From positions 155,004 to 163,085 of the forward strand of contig CP070843.1 in NCBI GenBank assembly GCA_020350905.1: a stretch of DNA of 8,082 nt, read 5' to 3'. Below the pieces are notes generated by a model. It searched no databases. It saw only the letters and a list, made by a program, of their open reading frames with translations, and had not been told where the DNA came from. The DNA is from Deltaproteobacteria bacterium. Lineage in GTDB: Bacteria; Desulfobacterota; Syntrophobacteria; BM002. Of this stretch, positions 5,049 through 8,082 are shown in pieces. The position numbers and the translations under genes were made by a program. Within the stretch, counting starts at the first letter, position 1. Each line of letters opens with the position of its first letter.

Positions 5049-5078
5049 GAGAGACAAAGATAGTCGAATTGATGCAAA

Positions 5079-5213
5079 GATCGCTCAAAAGCTCAATGGG
5101 CGAGCATTTGATGGCTAATAATAAGCTCGCTTATTCTGGCCATCAAACGCTCCCCATTACTCCCGATGGGATTCCATCGGGAGCTACCGCTGTGCGGGAG
5201 GCTTTAAGCGATC
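5079..5213. other. 135-nt cloverleaf-like folded element (structured RNA or palindromic mobile element)
   Basis: By hand pairing, a closing stem (5079-5085 with 5207-5213, then 5088-5092 with 5201-5205) encloses three hairpins. Hairpin 1 (5095-5158) has about 27 pairs: 5095-5100/5153-5158, 5102-5105/5149-5152, 5107-5117/5137-5147 and 5120-5125/5130-5135. Hairpin 2 (5160-5183) is a perfect 10-bp stem, CTCCCGATGG/CCATCGGGAG, with loop GATT. Hairpin 3 (5184-5200) is CT/AG plus CCGC/GCGG with loop TGT. Mismatched and G-U positions inside stems suggest the fold may be under selection. The region has no convincing coding frame and no T-tract. Strand is not determined. It matches no RNA family that I recognise. 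Confidence 0.5.
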
Positions 5214-5217
5214 CTGA

Positions 5218-5234
5218 ACTTCGTGTTCTTCGTG
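5218..5234. repeat. 17-bp repeat ACTTCGTGTTCTTCGTG, copy 2
   Basis: Identical to 1646-1662 and directly adjacent to the cloverleaf-like element. It is followed by an ATCCGTGATTATCTGTG-type repeat that hosts the next hairpin. Confidence 0.6.
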
Positions 5235-5258
5235 GTTCTATCTTTTATCCGTGATTAT

Positions 5259-5284
5259 CTGTGAGTCGCCGAAGGCGACCTGTG
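5259..5284. mobile_element. 16-bp hairpin flanked by 5-bp direct repeats
   Basis: AGTCGCCGAAGGCGAC (5264-5279) folds with 6-bp arms around a GAA triloop closed by C-G, and is bracketed by CTGTG at 5259-5263 and 5280-5284. Removing one CTGTG and the hairpin restores the simple phrase TTATCTGTGTCC. This is consistent with insertion and target duplication, but rests on one copy. Confidence 0.4.
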
Positions 5285-5336
5285 TCCAAAATCGTCTGCT
5301 TTTGTCTGCGTGGGTCGGTGGCTAATTGTCTTTTGC

Positions 5337-5362
5337 TGCCAGCTGCTACTTGCCTGCTGGCA
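5337..5362. repeat. Inverted repeat TGCCAGC/GCTGGCA upstream of the MBL gene
   Basis: Perfect 7-bp arms (5337-5343, 5356-5362) with a 12-nt spacer lie 38 nt before the MBL start. The left arm contains the recurring CTGCCAGCTG word. It could be an operator, but repeat origin is as likely. Confidence 0.35.
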
Positions 5363-5399
5363 TGCGTGGGTCTGCGGTTGATTGGAAAGGAAGACCTTA

Positions 5400-6164
5400 A
5401 TGGAGATTACCTTTCTTGGCGTGGGTGAGGCGTTCGATGAGAATCTTCCCAATACCTCTATGCTGGTTCGCACTAAGTATCAGGATAAACCTGTAACCGT
5501 GTTGCTCGACTGTGGCTATTCTGTGCCGCCCAAATTTTGGCAGCTGGGGCTGCATGTGGAAACCGTGGACGGTATCTGGATATCACATTTCCACGCTGAT
5601 CACGCCTTTGGCCTTCCTGCTCTGCTCGTGCGTTTCTGGGAAGAAAAAAGAACGACGGACCTGCACATTCTGGGGCAAAAAGGAATCGAGTCTTTTGTGC
5701 TCAGATGTCTTGATCTGGCCTACCCTAACTTTTTACCGCGATTAAGATTCTCATTACGGTTCATGGAAGTTGAGCCAGGAGAACCGGTAGCGGCTCTGGG
5801 CCTCTCCTGGAAAACTGCGGTTAACGATCACTCGCAGAGGGACTTGGCTCTGAGACTGGATGCGGAAGGCAAGTCAGTGTTCTACAGTGGTGACGGTCGC
5901 CCCACTTCTGCAACCCGTGCTTTGGCAGAAGGCGTCCACCTCATTGTCCACGAGGCATTTCACCTCTCTAAAGATACACCCGGGCATGAGACCATAGCTG
6001 GCTGTATTGAGATGGCAATTGCCACCAGGGCAAAAAGACTAGCCCTGGTTCACATCCAGAGGCAGGTCAGGCGGGAACGGTTTGATGAGATTAAAGAATT
6101 GGCGAATTCTGTAAAGAATCTTGAGGTTCTCATCCCCGAACCAGGAGATAGGGTTACTCTTTGA
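5400..6164 (+). CDS. Metallo-beta-lactamase-fold hydrolase, RNase Z-like
   Basis: A 254-aa MBL-fold protein with a full metal-ligand set: HFHADH (H63, H65, D67, H68), H144 in NDHSQR, D165 in YSGDGRPT and H218 in LVHIQR. GHETIAG (H196) resembles the HxT region of RNase Z. Order and spacing match the RNase Z/AtsA branch, which has two zinc ions and phosphodiesterase-type chemistry. At 254 aa it is shorter than typical bacterial tRNase Z (about 300 or more), and I see no clear Gly/Pro-rich exosite arm for tRNA. An RNase Z-like hydrolase with another substrate is therefore the safer call. ATG 5400 is chosen over the upstream TTG at 5382: AAGGAAG lies at good spacing and MEITFLGVGEA is the usual family beginning. 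It is convergent with larB, 46 nt apart, with no visible terminator between them. Confidence 0.85.
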   Translation: MEITFLGVGEAFDENLPNTSMLVRTKYQDKPVTVLLDCGYSVPPKFWQLGLHVETVDGIWISHFHADHAFGLPALLVRFWEEKRTTDLHILGQKGIESFVLRCLDLAYPNFLPRLRFSLRFMEVEPGEPVAALGLSWKTAVNDHSQRDLALRLDAEGKSVFYSGDGRPTSATRALAEGVHLIVHEAFHLSKDTPGHETIAGCIEMAIATRAKRLALVHIQRQVRRERFDEIKELANSVKNLEVLIPEPGDRVTL

Positions 6165-6189
6165 TTCACTACAGAGAGAAGAGGAAGGT

Positions 6190-6205
6190 AATTGCGGATT
6201 GCGAA
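6190..6205. repeat. Uninterrupted AATTGCGGATTGCGAA repeat
   Basis: It lies in the gap between the convergent MBL and larB ends. The same phrase, split by a 35-bp palindrome, is found at 800-858. This copy is the reference for the empty site. Confidence 0.55.
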
Positions 6206-6210
6206 ATAAC

Positions 6211-6960
6211 TCACCCTTGATCTATCAATGCGGCGAGATAACCTGCGCCGAAGCCGTTGTCGATGTTTACCACGGCTATGCCCGGAGCGCAGGCGTTGAG
6301 CATGGCCATCAGTGCGGCCAACCCTCTGAACGAAGCACCATAGCCTATACTGGTAGGCACAGCAACAATCGGCTTCTCCACCATGCCACCCACCACACTG
6401 GGCAGTGCTCCTTCCATACCGGCAACCACTACAAGCACACTGGCCTCCCGCATCTGGTGGAAATGATCGAGAAGGCGATGTAACCCTGCCACTCCTATAT
6501 CAAAAAGCCGCTCTACCCGACTGCCAATCATTTCCGCAGTGATGGCAGCTTCCTCTGCCACCGGAATATCGGAGGTTCCAGCTGCCAGGACCAGAACGAG
6601 TCCTCGTCCTTTTTCAGAGACCTCGTGCTGTCGCACGGTCAGGGTGCGGGAGATGTCATCATAAACTGCTGTGTTGATCTTTTCTTGTACGTCTTTTGCC
6701 TTGGCAGCATCAACCCGAGTCACAAGCACGTTTGTCCCCTGCCGCAACATGGCCTCCATGATTTTTGTAACCTGGTCGGCGCTCTTACCTTCGCCAAAGA
6801 CCACTTCCGGAAAGCCACGTCGTAAGGCACGATGGTGATCCACCCGGGCAAAGCCAATATCCTCATAGGGCCATGAACGCAAGTTCTCTACGATGGCATC
6901 CACATCGGTCTTGCCATCTTGTAAAGCTTGCAGCATCTCTCGCAGTTTATCTTCGTTCAT
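6211..6960 (-). CDS. larB: Nickel pincer cofactor biosynthesis protein LarB
   Basis: LarB carboxylates and hydrolyses nicotinic acid adenine dinucleotide to pyridinium-3,5-biscarboxylate mononucleotide, the first step to the nickel-pincer nucleotide of lactate racemase and related LarA enzymes. The product is 249 aa, the normal length. Recognisable blocks are ARVDHHRALRRGFPEVVFGEG (residues 38-58), a family hallmark; LAAGTSDIPVAEEA (125-138) and DIGVAGLHRLL (154-164); and a PurE-like C-terminal half with AGMEGALPSVVGG (180-192), VPTSIGYGAS (201-210) and VVNIDNGFGAG (230-240). ATG 6960 is preferred: homology begins there, and GGAG lies 7 nt upstream. An earlier in-frame ATG (6996) would add 12 residues, MPYALCGERSEP, entirely repeat-encoded. 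No larA, larC or larE is in the window, so cofactor synthesis would depend on genes elsewhere. Transcription is probably from the repeat-rich region at 6961-7033. Confidence 0.93.
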   Translation of the reverse strand: MNEDKLREMLQALQDGKTDVDAIVENLRSWPYEDIGFARVDHHRALRRGFPEVVFGEGKSADQVTKIMEAMLRQGTNVLVTRVDAAKAKDVQEKINTAVYDDISRTLTVRQHEVSEKGRGLVLVLAAGTSDIPVAEEAAITAEMIGSRVERLFDIGVAGLHRLLDHFHQMREASVLVVVAGMEGALPSVVGGMVEKPIVAVPTSIGYGASFRGLAALMAMLNACAPGIAVVNIDNGFGAGYLAALIDQG

Positions 6961-6982
6961 TGGCTCACTCCGTTCGCCGCAT
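6961..6982 (-). repeat. 22-bp interspersed element, copy B, carrying the larB Shine-Dalgarno
   Basis: Identical to 308-329. On the minus strand its GGAG (6968-6971) stands 7 nt before the larB ATG, at ideal spacing, so a repeat provides the ribosome-binding site. The element touches the start codon directly. In copy A the same GGAG is 21 nt from the vanZ-like ATG and cannot serve in that way. Confidence 0.7.
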
Positions 6983-7006
6983 AGAGCATAGGGCATAGAG
7001 CATAGA
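6979..7006. repeat. 7-bp tandem array GCATRGR x4, array 3
   Basis: Units GCATAGA, GCATAGG, GCATAGA and GCATAGA follow the 22-bp element in the same relative orientation as array 1. They form the untranslated leader of larB. Confidence 0.8.
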
Positions 7007-7033
7007 GAACAAACAACAGAATTATTTGGCTTG

Positions 7034-7204
7034 TCATAAAGTGTATTGGAAACTTGTAATTTGTCGGCATAAACTATCGAGCCGATCTACCAAAGAATCC
7101 ATAGCCTCGTAGGTTATAAAGTTTCTCATCTCCAATAATTCGTAGATCTTGGAATCTAAATTTTGCCATAGTTTTGTGCCCCTTTCATCTACTAGAGAGT
7201 TTGA
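7034..7204 (-). pseudogene. Start-less 56-codon reading frame, probable gene remnant
   Basis: Between waaA and larB an open frame runs from after an in-frame TAG (7205-7207) to TGA (7034-7036). Its translation, in part LVDERGTKLWQNLDSKIYE and then MDSLVDRLDSLCRQI, looks protein-like: charged, with heptad-like leucine spacing suggesting an amphipathic helix or coiled coil. There is no ATG or GTG at the beginning; the first internal ATG would give only 31 aa. I do not recognise a family. A 4-unit array begins 22 nt upstream of the frame, so a longer gene may have been cut off. A real small gene with a non-standard start, or chance, remain possible. Confidence 0.35.
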
Positions 7205-7228
7205 CTAATGCGCCTTCAATTCTTTAAC

Positions 7229-7256
7229 CCTATGCTCTATGCCCTATGCTCTATGC
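7229..7256. repeat. 7-bp tandem array x4, array 4, over the waaA stop
   Basis: Units CCTATGC, TCTATGC, CCTATGC and TCTATGC are the complement orientation of GCATRGR. The array encodes the last residues of WaaA and its TAG stop (7244-7246). Confidence 0.8.
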
Positions 7257-8082
7257 TTTCCTCCATCGATCACCTCTTTGATGAGTTCTGCTTGCTTGAT
7301 AGCTATTTGATTGCGATCGCTCATTGCAGCACGGCCATTGCTGCCCATGGCCTTCAGTGCTTCGGGGTTGGCGAGAAAATGTTTGAGTTTCGCCAAAAGC
7401 TCGTCTCGGTCTTGGACCCTGATTCCACATCCGGCTGTTTCCAGCAGCTGAGTGGCCTCCAAAAAATTATCCATGTACGGACCGTAAAAGACCGGTTTGC
7501 CCCAGGCAGCCGGCTCCAGTATGTTCTGCCCCCCCAACGGTACCAGGCTGCCTCCACAAAAAATCAGGTCCCCCAAACCATAGAGGTCAAAAAGCTTCCC
7601 CACTCCGTCCACCAGAATTGTAGCAGTCTTTCTTTGTTCGCAGCCATTCACCAGTGAACTGAGTCGTTGAAACTCGAGTCCTTGCCGATTTAACCAAGCC
7701 TCCAGGCGACCCAAGCGATTGAGATGACGCGGGGCAAAGATTCCCACAAGGTCAGCTTGTTCTCGCAGCAGCTGGCTGTAAATCTCCGGTAGCCAGGAAA
7801 GTTCTCGATCGCGGATACTACCGGCAACCAACACGTATTGCCCGGATTTGAGCTGCAATTTTCGTTTAAGATTTTCTGCTTTGCTGGGATCCGCCTGTTC
7901 CACCAACCCAGCACCCTTCATATTCCCCGTTACTGTGACCCTGGCGGCCGGGGCGCCAATGCCGATGACTCTCTTGGCGTCATTGCTAGAGGCCATTGCC
8001 AGGGCAGAAAAATCTTCAAGCAAGGGCTTCATCAGTGGTAAGATTTTTCTGTACCGCCGGAATGATCTCTCTGAAATACGGC
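7244..8082 (-). CDS. waaA: 3-deoxy-D-manno-octulosonic acid (Kdo) transferase, C-terminal part (runs off right edge)
   Basis: WaaA/KdtA (GT30) transfers Kdo from CMP-Kdo to the lipid A precursor on the inner face of the cytoplasmic membrane, and is a marker of an LPS-bearing outer membrane. The window holds 278 residues; the frame stays open to the edge (RISERSFRRYRKILPLMKPLL), so about 150 N-terminal residues, including the acceptor-binding domain, are missing. Diagnostic parts are ALAMASSNDAKRVIGIGAP, RVTVTGNMK, FAPRHLNR, and the CMP-Kdo-side block GGSLVPLGGQNILEPAAWGK followed by VFYGPYMDNF. Most WaaA proteins have GGHN where this has GGQN, and the usual STHxGEE-like motif reads GSIRDRELSW. 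The methionine at 8032 is internal, not a start. The last codons (KHRA, stop) come from a 7-bp repeat array. Gene order waaA then larB on one strand does not indicate a shared pathway. Confidence 0.92.
   Translation of the reverse strand, partial: RISERSFRRYRKILPLMKPLLEDFSALAMASSNDAKRVIGIGAPAARVTVTGNMKGAGLVEQADPSKAENLKRKLQLKSGQYVLVAGSIRDRELSWLPEIYSQLLREQADLVGIFAPRHLNRLGRLEAWLNRQGLEFQRLSSLVNGCEQRKTATILVDGVGKLFDLYGLGDLIFCGGSLVPLGGQNILEPAAWGKPVFYGPYMDNFLEATQLLETAGCGIRVQDRDELLAKLKHFLANPEALKAMGSNGRAAMSDRNQIAIKQAELIKEVIDGGKHRA

Larger units (their letters stand above)
5001..5399. other. 399-nt non-coding region between radical SAM and MBL genes
   Basis: No gene is supported. In order it contains three 9-bp ACAGG units (5022-5048), the cloverleaf-like fold (5079-5213), copy 2 of the 17-bp CTTCGTG repeat, a hairpin flanked by CTGTG repeats (5259-5284) and an inverted repeat (5337-5362). 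The MBL promoter should lie toward the right end but was not identified. Confidence 0.6.

Noticed and set aside
5160..5183. Perfect 10-bp hairpin as a Rho-independent terminator of the radical SAM gene
   Set aside because: No T-run follows on either strand, and it fits better as one arm of the larger fold.
5036..5254. 72-codon plus-strand frame through the cloverleaf element
   Set aside because: It begins in the ACAGG repeat and runs through paired hairpin arms and the CTTCGTG repeat; the translation has no recognisable domain and the start has no Shine-Dalgarno.
6961..6996. Upstream ATG at 6996 for larB
   Set aside because: The extra MPYALCGERSEP is wholly repeat-encoded; the same CGERSEP translation arises from the copy at 308-329.
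7110..7172. MAKFRFQDL... frame as a four-helix-bundle (S23/IVS) protein
   Set aside because: Only the first few residues resemble that family; the frame ends after 31 codons, and the alternative frame at 7034-7204 looks more protein-like.
1..8082. A defence, secretion or biosynthetic gene cluster
   Set aside because: The genes are unrelated housekeeping or envelope functions with no nuclease, toxin, transposase or modification enzyme; the novelty is in the non-coding DNA.

Overview
The window looks like a chromosomal segment from a Gram-negative (diderm) bacterium, probably an anaerobe. It holds a Kdo transferase for lipid A/LPS, a periplasmic-type cell-wall amidase, a B12-binding-like radical SAM enzyme and LarB of nickel-pincer cofactor synthesis. 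The intergenic style (many short interspersed repeats and hairpins) reminds me of Desulfobacterota-like environmental genomes. That is recollection rather than proof, and the taxon cannot be fixed from this sequence.

Layout. Minus-strand block at the left: a VanZ-family gene running off the left edge (1-293), tRNA-Pro(UGG) (554-631), an Amidase_3 N-acetylmuramoyl-L-alanine amidase (886-1647), a flippase-like LPG-synthase-TM protein (1710-2768) and a YbgC/4HBT-type thioesterase (2864-3301). The last three are head to tail with gaps of about 60-95 nt and may form one transcript in the order thioesterase, flippase-like, amidase. A 343-nt divergent region follows, then two plus-strand genes: a radical SAM protein (3645-5000) and an RNase Z-like metallo-beta-lactamase-fold hydrolase (5400-6164). 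They are separated by an unusual 400-nt non-coding region. Minus-strand genes resume with larB (6211-6960), a start-less 56-codon reading frame (7034-7204) and the C-terminal two thirds of waaA/kdtA (7244-8082, running off the right edge).

The genes are mostly ordinary housekeeping or envelope genes, and no defence or biosynthetic cluster was recognised. The unusual content is non-coding. Almost every gap is built of short repeats: four 28-bp arrays each of exactly four 7-bp units; a 22-bp element shared between the vanZ and larB leaders that supplies larB's Shine-Dalgarno; a 35-bp palindrome in two copies, one flanked by 8-bp direct repeats inside another repeat; a 16-bp C(GAA)G hairpin flanked by 5-bp direct repeats; a hairpin nested in another palindrome at the radical SAM leader; and a 135-nt cloverleaf-like fold at 5079-5213. 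Several repeats intrude into genes, supplying the flippase C-terminal tail and stop and the last codons and stop of waaA. The simplest reading is a genome colonised by very small, non-autonomous palindromic elements that insert into each other. This is an inference from single copies and needs genome-wide comparison.
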